NCBI GenBank assembly: GCA_001773135.1
Contig: MEVX01000012.1
Span: 1-41,711 of the forward strand
Length of the DNA: 41,711 nucleotides
Reading direction: 5' to 3'
DNA from: a candidate division WWE3 bacterium RIFOXYB1_FULL_43_24
GTDB lineage: Bacteria; Patescibacteriota; WWE3; UBA101185; UBA10185
Shown here: positions 1 through 8,999 of the stretch, piece by piece
Layout: each line of letters opens with the position of its first letter
Position numbering within the stretch: position 1 is the stretch's first letter
Made by a program: the position numbers and the translations under genes
Notes under the pieces: generated by a model
What the model was told of the DNA's origin: nothing
Databases searched by the model: none
The model's input: only the letters and a program-made list of their open reading frames with translations

Positions 1-228
1 GGGGTGGGATTGCCCGTTTCACCCTGTTTCATGGCAAAGCTTTAGAAACAGGCTCGTCTCTGTTGCTCTCGGAGCGCGTTCTCGCCCTCCGTTCTTTTGC
101 CCTTTCGGGCTAAGACACCAGAACTTACGTTTCGGAGATTGCCCTCCGTCCCCCTGCTCTGTACAGTCTGGACTTTCCTGGCCATAGGCCCGGTTCGCCT
201 GCTTCCCGTGGCCGTATTTTACCACCTT
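1..228 (-). ncRNA. rnpB: RNase P RNA (bacterial), 3' part truncated by window edge
   Basis: Minus strand reads GGCCAGGAAAGTCCAGAC...GAGAGCAACAGAGACGAGCC...CAGGGTGAAACGGGCAATCCCACCCC, matching conserved RNase P RNA blocks (GGAAAGTCCGGGC, GCAACAGAGAGCAAACC, AGGGTGAAA). 5' boundary approximate. Confidence 0.87.
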
Positions 229-453
229 TTCCTTTATCGGTAATGTTTTCAGCGCACGGAAAAATGTATCAACCGGCCAACCTTACGTGTCTGGAATCTA
301 TCTACTCAGAGTGGTTGCCGATGAGCAACACCCACGCTGACTATGATGAGATAACCTTTTGTACCAGATAAAAGTGTTGCGAACAGACAACTTCTGAGTA
401 CTCGAGGCTGTTGTCCTGTGAGCAACACACCCGACCTATGATATTATTACCCC

Positions 454-1524
454 ATGACCGAGCCACTCGATCCAAACAAATATCACGTGTTAACTCCGGC
501 GGGTAAAAAGAGAATTATATTTGCCGGGCTTTTTTTCGTACTTATTGTGTTGCCTTTTTTATTGCGCGCATATTACCGTGTGGCAATAAATAGACCCTCA
601 CAATCCGGAAAGGAAGTAAGTGTTGAGATTATGAAAGGCGAGGGGGTCGCCGACATTGCGCGTAACCTTGTGGATAAGGGAGCTATTAATTCTGATTTTC
701 TATTCAACGTTTATGTTTACACAGGAAATCTCGGTACCAAGATACAGGCGGGAACTTATAAAATACCTGCAGGATCAAATTTAAAGCAAGTAGTAGAAAT
801 AATTCAGCACGGCACAAACGACCTTCAACTTACTTTTCTCGAGGGTTGGCGTACCGAAGAATTTGCCCGTCTGGCTACAAACAATCTCGATAACATTGAT
901 TTTGAGGAATTTGTAAGTTTGGCCAAAGACAGCGAAGGATTCCTCTTTCCGGACACATACAGCATAAACAAAGACATCCAGGAAAAAGAGTTGCTAAGTA
1001 TCTTTACATCTACTTTCACCGAAAAAACCAAAGACATTTTAACCGAAGATAAGTTGTCAAAAGCAGGGCTGACCAAAGAGCAGGTAGTAATTTTTGCTTC
1101 AATGCTCGAGCGCGAAATACACTCGGAAGAAGATAGACCTGTTGTCGCCGGAATTATTATCAAAAGATGGAGAGAGGAAATGAAGCTGGATGTAGATGCA
1201 ACCACACAATATGTTGCAGCATGGCAGGATATATGCGGTGCCCCCGAGAGATGCATCCCCGCTTTTGAGGAGGTAGTAAACTTTGACTGGTGGCCGACAA
1301 TTCTTACGCAGGATGATTTGGAGTTGGAAAGTCCCTACAACACTAGAAAAAACTTAGGATTACCTCCTGCGCCGATTTCCAACCCGGGCTTAAGTGCAAT
1401 AGAAGCGGTATTAAATGCTCAGCAAAGCCCGTACTACTTTTACCTTACGGATAGTGAAGGCGTTGCCCACTACGCTGTTACTCTAGACCAGCATAATTTC
1501 AACACCGCAAAATATCTTAATTAA
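454..1524 (+). CDS. mltG: Endolytic transglycosylase MltG (YceG-like)
   Basis: N-terminal TM, LEGWRTEEFA, FPDTY, SMLEREIHSEEDRPVVAGIIIKRW, LGLPPAPISNPGLSAIEAVLNA motifs. Confidence 0.92.
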   Translation: MTEPLDPNKYHVLTPAGKKRIIFAGLFFVLIVLPFLLRAYYRVAINRPSQSGKEVSVEIMKGEGVADIARNLVDKGAINSDFLFNVYVYTGNLGTKIQAGTYKIPAGSNLKQVVEIIQHGTNDLQLTFLEGWRTEEFARLATNNLDNIDFEEFVSLAKDSEGFLFPDTYSINKDIQEKELLSIFTSTFTEKTKDILTEDKLSKAGLTKEQVVIFASMLEREIHSEEDRPVVAGIIIKRWREEMKLDVDATTQYVAAWQDICGAPERCIPAFEEVVNFDWWPTILTQDDLELESPYNTRKNLGLPPAPISNPGLSAIEAVLNAQQSPYYFYLTDSEGVAHYAVTLDQHNFNTAKYLN

Positions 1525-1928
1525 TTTTGTGGGCAATTATTAATAGCACTTTCTATCATTTCTTTTGTTACTAAGAAACCCAGGTCTCTGATTATTTTTT
1601 CATCCAGAAGAATTGGAATGCCCAGCATGTTACAGATTTTAAATGCGGCAAGAGGCGGCATATTTATGTCAGTATACTTGCCCTCTTGATTTAAAGTCAG
1701 GTATGCATAAAAAACGTCGTCCTGAAATTTGTATATTTTTGAAGAAACAACTTCTGTTTTTAGAGTTGTAAGAACATGCCGGAAAATTGTAAAAAGGTCG
1801 GGGTACGCAAAGTTAGATGTATCCTTTAACTCCATGGGTACCAACACCTTGGGGTTTTTACATAGAAAGTAAGCTGTTTTTTTATCATTACCGGGTATGG
1901 TAGTAATGTACTTCGCTTCCTTATACAT
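1521..1928 (-). CDS. Bifunctional nuclease (BFN/DUF151)-like domain protein
   Basis: PDLFTIFRHVLTTLKTEVVSSKIYKFQDDVFYAYLTL...DINMPPLAAFKICNMLGIPILLDEKII matches the BFN domain layout. Confidence 0.6.
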   Translation of the reverse strand: MYKEAKYITTIPGNDKKTAYFLCKNPKVLVPMELKDTSNFAYPDLFTIFRHVLTTLKTEVVSSKIYKFQDDVFYAYLTLNQEGKYTDINMPPLAAFKICNMLGIPILLDEKIIRDLGFLVTKEMIESAINNCPQN

Positions 1929-1969
1929 TTTCCCGATGTTAGAATATAGCTGTATAATTTAATTACTTT

Positions 1970-2395
1970 ATGCAACTGCTCAAAGATATCTATAATAGCG
2001 TTGAGGTTCTCAAGGGGCGCAGGCTTGTAATCCTGACCCTGGTGCTTTCTATAGCCTTCCTCGGGGTAGGTATCTTTATCGGGTATCTTAACAACCTCAT
2101 ATTAAAACAAGGTGAAATTTCAACAGAAACAGCACTTCCTCCTCCGATAATAGACCCATCGGTAATTCTTGAAGGTCGCGTAGCTTACACCAATCCCGAG
2201 TATTACCCGGGTGATGAGATTTCTTATGTTTTGACAGATACATCCGGGAAAGAGCTTTATTTGCTTAAGGCGGAAGATGACAAGTTAGCTTTGGCCGAGG
2301 GTCTAAATGTTAAAGTAAGGGGTGTCAAGATGACCACTCAGGCAGGAACCGAGTATTTATTGGTCAGGGAGGTTATTATAAATGCCGCAAATTGA
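1970..2395 (+). CDS. Hypothetical single-TM anchored protein upstream of ftsE
   Basis: N-terminal TM helix; ORF overlaps ftsE start by 14 nt; TATAAT at 1953-1958. Confidence 0.5.
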   Translation: MQLLKDIYNSVEVLKGRRLVILTLVLSIAFLGVGIFIGYLNNLILKQGEISTETALPPPIIDPSVILEGRVAYTNPEYYPGDEISYVLTDTSGKELYLLKAEDDKLALAEGLNVKVRGVKMTTQAGTEYLLVREVIINAAN

Positions 2396-3068
2396 GTTTA
2401 TTAACGTTTCCAAAGAGTACGAACCCGGTAAAAAGGTATTGGACGATGTTACCTTTAAAGTCGAACCCGGGGAATTCATGTTTGTTGTAGGTCCTTCCGG
2501 GGCGGGGAAATCGACAATCATTAAATTACTCACAAAAGAAGAGATGCCGGAAGGCGGGGACATCCTGTTCAACGGAGAAAGTGTTTTGAATATCTCAAAA
2601 GACTCAGTTCCGGGATTAAGAAGAAAGATAGGCGTGGTCTTTCAGGATTTTAGGCTTTTGGAATCAAAAACCGTCTTTGATAATGTTGCTGTAGCGCTTG
2701 AGGTTGCTGATTCGAACCTGGAAGAAATAAGAAGTATCGTACCCAATGTGTTAAATATGGTCGGTCTGACAGACAAGATGTTTAAATACCCGAAGCAGTT
2801 ATCCGGAGGAGAAAAGCAAAAAGTTGCTATTGCCCGGGCCTTAGCGCACGAGCCGGACGTTATTTTGGCTGACGAACCAACGGGAATGATAGATCCGGAT
2901 TCGGTTGATGATGTACTGGAGGTTTTGGAAAAAATAAACTCTTTGGGGACTACCATACTTATGGCTACACACGACCAGGAAATTGTAAATGCAATGAAGA
3001 AAAGAGTCCTCCGCATCGAGAGGGGACAGGTAGTTTCAGATAAGAAGGGAGGCAAATACCGTGCCTAA
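2382..3068 (+). CDS. ftsE: Cell division ATP-binding protein FtsE
   Basis: Walker A GPSGAGKST, LSGGEKQKVAIARAL signature, Walker B ILADEPTG; overlaps ftsX. Confidence 0.93.
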   Translation: MPQIEFINVSKEYEPGKKVLDDVTFKVEPGEFMFVVGPSGAGKSTIIKLLTKEEMPEGGDILFNGESVLNISKDSVPGLRRKIGVVFQDFRLLESKTVFDNVAVALEVADSNLEEIRSIVPNVLNMVGLTDKMFKYPKQLSGGEKQKVAIARALAHEPDVILADEPTGMIDPDSVDDVLEVLEKINSLGTTILMATHDQEIVNAMKKRVLRIERGQVVSDKKGGKYRA

Positions 3069-3948
3069 AAATTGGTCTATTTTCATGTCTAATATAAAGA
3101 AGGAAAAGTTACTGAGTGTTTCTAACATATTGATAATGACTGTCACGTTTGTTTTACTTGGACTTCTGATAAATGTTGTTGTTTTTTCACAGACCGCACT
3201 TAGATACCTTGAGGATCAGGCGCAAGTCACGGTTTTTTTCAAAGACGACTTTAATGAAGCTAAAATAAACGAATTAAAAGACAGTTTATCTAAAGATAAG
3301 AGAGTTTCGGAGTTGGTATATGTCTCAAAAGAGGATGCATTAAGAATATTCAGAGAGATAAATAAGGATGAGCCCGTATTACTGGAGTCCGTTTCGGCCA
3401 GTATACTTCCGGCCAGTCTGGAAGTTCGTGCGGGTAAGATTTCTAATCTAAAACCTTTGGCGGAAGAATTAAAGATAATAGACGGCGTAGAAGAGGTGAG
3501 ATATTTTGAGGACGTGGTGTCCAGATTTAAATTTTGGAGCACTGTTGTTTACATTATAGGTACGCTACTGGTATTGGTATTTTTGGTCGTTTCCTATTCT
3601 GTAGTCATAGCAGCATTGAGAGCCACTATAAATTCCAAAGGTGTTGAGTTCGAGATAATGAAGATTGTCGGGGCATCGGACGATTATGTTAAGGTACCTC
3701 TTATACACCACGGTGTATTTTTTGGATTATTCTCGTCGTTTATCGCATCGGTATTGATGATAATTTTAGGCGTAGTAATTACTCTTACGAACGTTTTCCC
3801 GAGAGGTCTGGGTATAGGATTTTTGCCGGGAGTTTTTGTGGCACCGTGGGTTTTTTCAATAATCCTCACTTTCATTTTACTTCTATCGGGTTTCCTTTTG
3901 GGTTACCTCGGGAGCTCGGCGGCAATAAAGAAATACCTGAATTATTAG
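3061..3948 (+). CDS. ftsX: Cell division protein FtsX (permease-like)
   Basis: Four-TM FtsX topology; VTVFFKDDF extracellular domain; MKIVGASDDYVKVPLIHHGVFFG motif; coupled to ftsE. Confidence 0.92.
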   Translation: MPKNWSIFMSNIKKEKLLSVSNILIMTVTFVLLGLLINVVVFSQTALRYLEDQAQVTVFFKDDFNEAKINELKDSLSKDKRVSELVYVSKEDALRIFREINKDEPVLLESVSASILPASLEVRAGKISNLKPLAEELKIIDGVEEVRYFEDVVSRFKFWSTVVYIIGTLLVLVFLVVSYSVVIAALRATINSKGVEFEIMKIVGASDDYVKVPLIHHGVFFGLFSSFIASVLMIILGVVITLTNVFPRGLGIGFLPGVFVAPWVFSIILTFILLLSGFLLGYLGSSAAIKKYLNY

Positions 3949-3954
3949 TCAGTT

Positions 3955-5196
3955 ATGTTAAATAAAAAAAACTGTGTTTGGGCTCTACTGCCTTTAATAT
4001 TCTTTCTGATTCCCTTGGTGACGGTGCTGGGACAGGACACCATAAATAAAGATGAAGTTGAGGAATTGGAAGAGAAAATCGAAAAATATGAAGAAAAGAT
4101 AGACGAATTGCAGGGGAGAGCAAAAACACTAGCTAACGAGATAGAGTATATGAACAGTCAGATAAGCCTGACTGAACTGAAAATCCAAAATTCCGTTGCT
4201 AAGATAAGAAAAACCGAGGAAGAAATCAGGAAACTGGCCGGTGACATCGAAGACTTAAAAGTACGGATTTTAAAACTGGAGAAATCTATTGATTACCAAA
4301 AAGAGGTTTTGTCAGCAAGGATCCGGGAAAGATATAAGTCCCGGGATGAAAACGCAATGGTTGTGTTGTTCGGGTCGGCTACATTGGACACCATGGTTCA
4401 AAAAGTAGAATACCTGAAGGCAATGGAAAGATATGATAACAAGCTACTGGTGGAAATGGGTGACACAAAGACCAGGTACGACATGCAGAAAAATCTTTTT
4501 GAGCAGAAAAAGGACGAGGAAGAGAAACTTAAAATCCAGCTTTTAAATGAAAAAGCCAATCTGGATACATACAAAGGTAATCTTGTCGGTCAGCAGGAGG
4601 AGAAAAAAAGATTATTAGAAGTTACACAGAACGACGAGACTAAATATCAGAGTTTGTTGAGCGAAGCTCAGCGCGAGTTAAATCAAATCGTGGGTGCTGC
4701 CGGCGCCCTGTTGAACACAGAGTCACGGGAGGTAAAAAAAGGAGAAATGATAGGCATCCAGGGTAACACAGGGTATTCGTTCGGTGCCCACCTCCACTTT
4801 GGAGTTTACAGATACTCATCGTTGGAAGAAATAAACGGCTGGAATTGGTACTACTCAGACTACGTCGACCCGTTAAAGAAACTTAAATCCAAGTCCGTTT
4901 ATTGGAACACAGGTTGTGAGTCTGCAGGGACCAGAAAAGTTGGAAATGGAGATTGGGATTGGCCCATGTCCAGCCCGACAATATCCCAGGGCTTCGGTGT
5001 TACCTGCTGGTCATCCTCTCTATATGGAGGCAAACCTCACCCCGCACTTGATATGTACGGTCCCTCTAATTCTCCAGTATATGCGGCGGATGATGGGGAC
5101 GCTTATTTCTGCAGGAATTGTCTCGGTGACGGCGGTAACGGAGTATTCATTTTCCATGACAACGACTATATGACTGTTTATTGGCATTTGAAGTGA
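3955..5196 (+). CDS. Coiled-coil M23 peptidase (EnvC/PcsB-like), catalytic domain halves in permuted order
   Basis: Signal peptide, long coiled coil, then VKKGEMIGIQGNTGYSFGAHLHFGVY (M23 C-half) followed by WPMSSPTISQGFG...HPALDMYGPSNSPVYAADDGDAY...GNGVFIFHDNDYMTVYWHLK (M23 N-half). Directly after ftsX. Confidence 0.85.
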   Translation: MLNKKNCVWALLPLIFFLIPLVTVLGQDTINKDEVEELEEKIEKYEEKIDELQGRAKTLANEIEYMNSQISLTELKIQNSVAKIRKTEEEIRKLAGDIEDLKVRILKLEKSIDYQKEVLSARIRERYKSRDENAMVVLFGSATLDTMVQKVEYLKAMERYDNKLLVEMGDTKTRYDMQKNLFEQKKDEEEKLKIQLLNEKANLDTYKGNLVGQQEEKKRLLEVTQNDETKYQSLLSEAQRELNQIVGAAGALLNTESREVKKGEMIGIQGNTGYSFGAHLHFGVYRYSSLEEINGWNWYYSDYVDPLKKLKSKSVYWNTGCESAGTRKVGNGDWDWPMSSPTISQGFGVTCWSSSLYGGKPHPALDMYGPSNSPVYAADDGDAYFCRNCLGDGGNGVFIFHDNDYMTVYWHLK

Positions 5197-5262
5197 TTTT
5201 TAGCTAAGCCGAACGTTTTCTAATATAGATAGATTTTCTCCCGACACTATTAATTCATTAAA

Positions 5263-5850
5263 GTGCATATTATTCATGTGAAGATCTACTATTTTTTGAT
5301 GATTGTGTTGGTAATACTACTCCTAGGAAAGGGCGTAAACGCGGGTTCTATTTATTCTGGCCGTTGTGTATACCCGGGAGGGATTTTCAAAATTAACCTA
5401 TCCGGCGGATTTACAGATACCAAAAATTACACAGCGGTAATAAAAAACGAACACGCTACATTAGAGTTTTATGATAATGGGGGTGAAAACGCAGAGATTT
5501 TGATGTTGGGGAATGGCGGGAGATTTCCGTTATACAAATTAAACTATGTGAAAGCTAAGGCTATAAGCGGACCGTACCTCACCTTAAGTTTTGATATTTA
5601 TGATGGGGCGGGAAGCCTTGTTTCGTTTATAGATTCCGGGAAAATATGCAATCTTGCTTGGTTTCGCGAAAAGCACGGAAAATTTGAGCGTTACTACCTT
5701 GAAAAAGACCCTCCTGCAACCAACGAAGCCATCATACCCCCGGATTATAAAGAGAAAGAAAAAAACATGAAAGCCGCAGTATTCTGTTTTGTGAGTTTCA
5801 CGTTAGGAGGTCTTATGGGTTTTAGAACGGCGAAAATGATAGAATACTGA
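5263..5850 (+). CDS. Hypothetical secreted/membrane protein
   Basis: N-terminal signal-like helix and C-terminal TM; start codon uncertain (GTG 5263 or ATG 5299). Confidence 0.45.
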   Translation: MHIIHVKIYYFLMIVLVILLLGKGVNAGSIYSGRCVYPGGIFKINLSGGFTDTKNYTAVIKNEHATLEFYDNGGENAEILMLGNGGRFPLYKLNYVKAKAISGPYLTLSFDIYDGAGSLVSFIDSGKICNLAWFREKHGKFERYYLEKDPPATNEAIIPPDYKEKEKNMKAAVFCFVSFTLGGLMGFRTAKMIEY

Positions 5851-5851
5851 G

Positions 5852-6235
5852 GTGTCAAAAGGTCTGAAGAGCTATAAAAAATGGATACCTGCAGTAATAG
5901 TAATGGGTGTCATTTCGATTCTTTCGTCAATAAAAGGTCCCTATATCGACGCTGTTGGTTTGGGTAAAGAAAGTTATCATATAAACGCTCACTTCTTTCT
6001 TTTTGTTGCCCTGTGCATTTCTTATTATTATGCTACAGGAAAAGTGGCTTTGTCGGTGGTTCTTACTATAATATTCGGAATATTTGACGAACTTCACCAG
6101 ATTTTTACCCCATTCAGGAATGCCAGCCTGTTTGATATTCAGGTGGACAGTTTAGGGGCGGTTATCGGAGGAATTATTTCATGGAAATTTTGGCCAAAAA
6201 TCCAGAACAAACTCAAAAATTTGCAGAAAAAATAG
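5852..6235 (+). CDS. VanZ-like family membrane protein
   Basis: NAHFFLFVALCISYYYA...FDELHQIFTPFRNASLFDIQVDSLGAVIGG is VanZ-like (DExHQxF..R..s..D...n..G). Confidence 0.8.
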   Translation: MSKGLKSYKKWIPAVIVMGVISILSSIKGPYIDAVGLGKESYHINAHFFLFVALCISYYYATGKVALSVVLTIIFGIFDELHQIFTPFRNASLFDIQVDSLGAVIGGIISWKFWPKIQNKLKNLQKK

Positions 6236-6618
6236 CTGCACAACTAAAACCGGGAGACGTGGTGGCTTTATACGGAGACTTGGGTGCGGGTAAAACAACT
6301 TTTGTTTCAATGGCCGCTAAAGCATTGGATTTTTCCGATAGAGTTCAAAGCCCGACCTTTGTTGTTTCAAGAATATATAGTGGGGGCGGTTCATCTTCTG
6401 AAATAAAATATGTACATCATCTGGATCTCTACAGAATGCAAGATTCCACAGATGTTAAAGAATTGGGAATGGAAGATTATCTAGAGCAACCCGATTCCGT
6501 TACATTTATTGAATGGCCCGAAGTAGCTGAAAATTACTTACCGGAAAAAACAATCAGGATCTTTTTTGAAATTCTGTCCAAAAACGAAAGGAAAATACAT
6601 GTTCAAAATTTACATTGA
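6181..6618 (+). CDS. tsaE: tRNA threonylcarbamoyladenosine biosynthesis ATPase TsaE
   Basis: LYGDLGAGKTTFV, VQSPTFVVSRIY, HLDLYR, FIEWPE motifs. Overlaps VanZ ORF by 55 nt. Confidence 0.92.
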   Translation: MEILAKNPEQTQKFAEKIAAQLKPGDVVALYGDLGAGKTTFVSMAAKALDFSDRVQSPTFVVSRIYSGGGSSSEIKYVHHLDLYRMQDSTDVKELGMEDYLEQPDSVTFIEWPEVAENYLPEKTIRIFFEILSKNERKIHVQNLH

Positions 6619-6952
6619 TTCGAGGCTAAGAAAACAAACAACAGCGTCCCTTTTTAAGAGGACCCTTTTTTTCTGGTTCAAAAAGGATAGTTTAACTTTG
6701 GAAGCAGATCCTGCAGATGCCCTTGCTGAAATATTACGAAAAAACAATTTGTCGCTGGAGCAGATCGATTCCTTCGAGACATATCCGGGGCCGGGATCCT
6801 ACACAGGCTTAAAAATGGGCCACGCAGTTGTTAATGTTTTGAATTGGGTCTACAAGGGTGTGCCGACAGTTAAATTGCCCTTACCAAAATATGGTTCGGA
6901 ACCTAATATCACTCCCCCAAAGACCAAAAAGAAGGCCAAAAATGAGGTATAA
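6599..6952 (+). CDS. Short TsaB-like protein
   Basis: GPGSYTGLKMGHAVVNVLNWVYKGVP matches TsaB GPGSFTGLRIG; ~117 aa, C-terminal half missing. Start at ATG 6599 preferred over 6566. Confidence 0.68.
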   Translation: MFKIYIDSRLRKQTTASLFKRTLFFWFKKDSLTLEADPADALAEILRKNNLSLEQIDSFETYPGPGSYTGLKMGHAVVNVLNWVYKGVPTVKLPLPKYGSEPNITPPKTKKKAKNEV

Positions 6953-6960
6953 TGACCAAT

Positions 6961-7917
6961 ATGAAAATATTAGTAACAGGAGCCGCGGGCTTTATTGGAT
7001 CGCATCTTTCTGAGAGATTAAAATCTCTCGATCACGATGTTGTCGGTATCGACAACTTTAATACTTATTACTCTCCCGAGCTTAAGAAATTGAACGCCGA
7101 GGATCTTGAGAAAAAGGGCATAACGGTTGAAATGAGAGATTTGACCACGGATGACCTAACCGATGTTTTGAAGGACGTAGAAATAGTTTTTCACCTTGCT
7201 GCACAACCGGGAATTTCCTCAGCAACCGCTTTTGACACCTACTTAAGAAATAATATTGTAGCAACCCATAACTTATTAGAAGCCGTACAGAAAATAGATC
7301 TCAAAATGTTTATAAATGTATCGACGTCTTCAGTATACGGAATGCACGCTACGGAGGATGAAACTACTTCTCCTAAGCCGACATCGTATTACGGCGTAAC
7401 TAAACTTGCGGCTGAGCAGCTCGCTCTTTCTTATCACAGAGATAAAAAAATGCCCGTTGCTTCGGCGAGACTGTTTTCAGTTTACGGTGAGCGTGAACGC
7501 CCTGAAAAACTATTTCCTAAACTCATATATTCAATCCTCAAAGGAGAGCCTTTCCCTTTGCACAGAGGGTCTCAGAAGCATGCGAGAAGCTACACTTATG
7601 TGGGAGATATTGTGGACGGACTCGTGCTTATTATGGACAAGTTTGATGTGTGCAACGGTGAAATATTCAATTTGGGAATAGATCAATCAATGACTACGGG
7701 GGATGCGATTAAAATCGTTGAGAAAATTCTGGGTAAAAAAGCTATTTTTGAAAATAAACCAAAACGGCCGGGAGACCAAAAAGAGACCTATGCTGACATA
7801 AGCAAAGCTATAAGGGTTTTGGGTTACCACCCGCTTACAAACCCTCAGCAAGGTTTGGAGAAAGAGGTTAAATGGTTTAAGGAGAAAATATGGAAAAAGA
7901 TAGAGCTGTACCAGTAG
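6961..7917 (+). CDS. NAD-dependent epimerase/dehydratase (SDR; GalE/UDP-glucuronate epimerase-like)
   Basis: MKILVTGAAGFIGSHL Rossmann motif, SYYGVTK active-site YxxxK, GDIVDG. Start chosen at 6961 (TATAAT at 6948-6953); ORF also open from 6952. Confidence 0.9.
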   Translation: MKILVTGAAGFIGSHLSERLKSLDHDVVGIDNFNTYYSPELKKLNAEDLEKKGITVEMRDLTTDDLTDVLKDVEIVFHLAAQPGISSATAFDTYLRNNIVATHNLLEAVQKIDLKMFINVSTSSVYGMHATEDETTSPKPTSYYGVTKLAAEQLALSYHRDKKMPVASARLFSVYGERERPEKLFPKLIYSILKGEPFPLHRGSQKHARSYTYVGDIVDGLVLIMDKFDVCNGEIFNLGIDQSMTTGDAIKIVEKILGKKAIFENKPKRPGDQKETYADISKAIRVLGYHPLTNPQQGLEKEVKWFKEKIWKKIELYQ

Positions 7918-8909
7918 GAGGAACAATTTCAGCGGCAAGAACCGTTTCAATTGTTATTCCCTGCTACAACGAAGAAAAAAATATAAATAGGACAATTGAA
8001 GGTTTGCTGGAACTTGAGCGGGATTCGGGAGAAACCTTCGAAATAATTGCCGTCAACGACGGAAGCAAAGATGGAACATGGGGAGTAATTGAAGAGTACT
8101 CTGAAAAATATCACAACGTAATCGGTGTAAATATGATGTGCAATTTTGGGCAAAGCGCTGCTTACATGGCGGGGTTTGATATTTCGACAGGAGATTATGT
8201 TGTTACAGTATCAGCGGATTTGGAAACACCCTTAGAGAATATTTCTGAGGTAATAAAATATTTGGATGAAGGTTATGATTTCGTAAATACTCACAGGGTA
8301 GGAAGATGGGGAGCTGAAAAAGCAGGGCGTCAGGCAAAAAGCGGGTTAGCCAACAAAATAATTACAAAAATATCCGGCGTTCACATGCAAGATAGAGGCT
8401 CGGGTATGAAAGGATTCAGACGGGTGTTGATAGAAAACCTTCGTTTATACGGAGAAATGCACAGGTTTATTCCCGACTATGTAAAAGTATACGGTGCAAA
8501 AATGACCGAATTCGAAGTAGAGTTTAAGGACCGCGAGTTTGGAGAGTCCTACTATAAAGGTCACAAAAGGACTATTAAAGTTTTGCTGGATCTGGTCACT
8601 TTGTTTTTTATGCTTTATTTTTCTACAAAACCTTTTAAAGCAATGCCGGGTAGGTTGTTCGGTTTTGCAGGTGCGTTAATCGCCGGCTTGGGAGGTTTGG
8701 GAGCAGTTTATCTTACGATATTGAAACTCATGGGACAGAGCATAGGGGACAGACCGCTGCTTATCCTATCGGTCTTATTAATAATTGTGGGTGTTCAGTC
8801 GATGATGACAGGAATGATAGGTGAGTTAGGCATGAGAACTTACTTTGAATCTTCAGGTAGAAAGACCTACATTGTTCGGCAGCTAGCCAAAAAAGGCAGG
8901 CAAGACTAA
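7890..8909 (+). CDS. Family 2 glycosyltransferase, DPM1/GtrB-like with C-terminal TM helices
   Basis: VSIVIPCYNEEKNI, AVNDGSKDGTW, SADLETPLENI, DRGSGMKGFRR; two C-terminal TMs. Confidence 0.9.
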   Translation: MEKDRAVPVGGTISAARTVSIVIPCYNEEKNINRTIEGLLELERDSGETFEIIAVNDGSKDGTWGVIEEYSEKYHNVIGVNMMCNFGQSAAYMAGFDISTGDYVVTVSADLETPLENISEVIKYLDEGYDFVNTHRVGRWGAEKAGRQAKSGLANKIITKISGVHMQDRGSGMKGFRRVLIENLRLYGEMHRFIPDYVKVYGAKMTEFEVEFKDREFGESYYKGHKRTIKVLLDLVTLFFMLYFSTKPFKAMPGRLFGFAGALIAGLGGLGAVYLTILKLMGQSIGDRPLLILSVLLIIVGVQSMMTGMIGELGMRTYFESSGRKTYIVRQLAKKGRQD

Positions 8910-8999
8910 GCCGTTTCCGGGTTTTTATGTGAAGGTTGCATGTGTCCCGCCCCTTATGTAATATAGATGGATATAAATTTGTTTTGATAGGAGGTGTTT

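Noticed and set aside
19-225. 68-aa minus-strand ORF
   Set aside because: Lies entirely in the RNase P RNA; sequence explained by conserved rnpB blocks.
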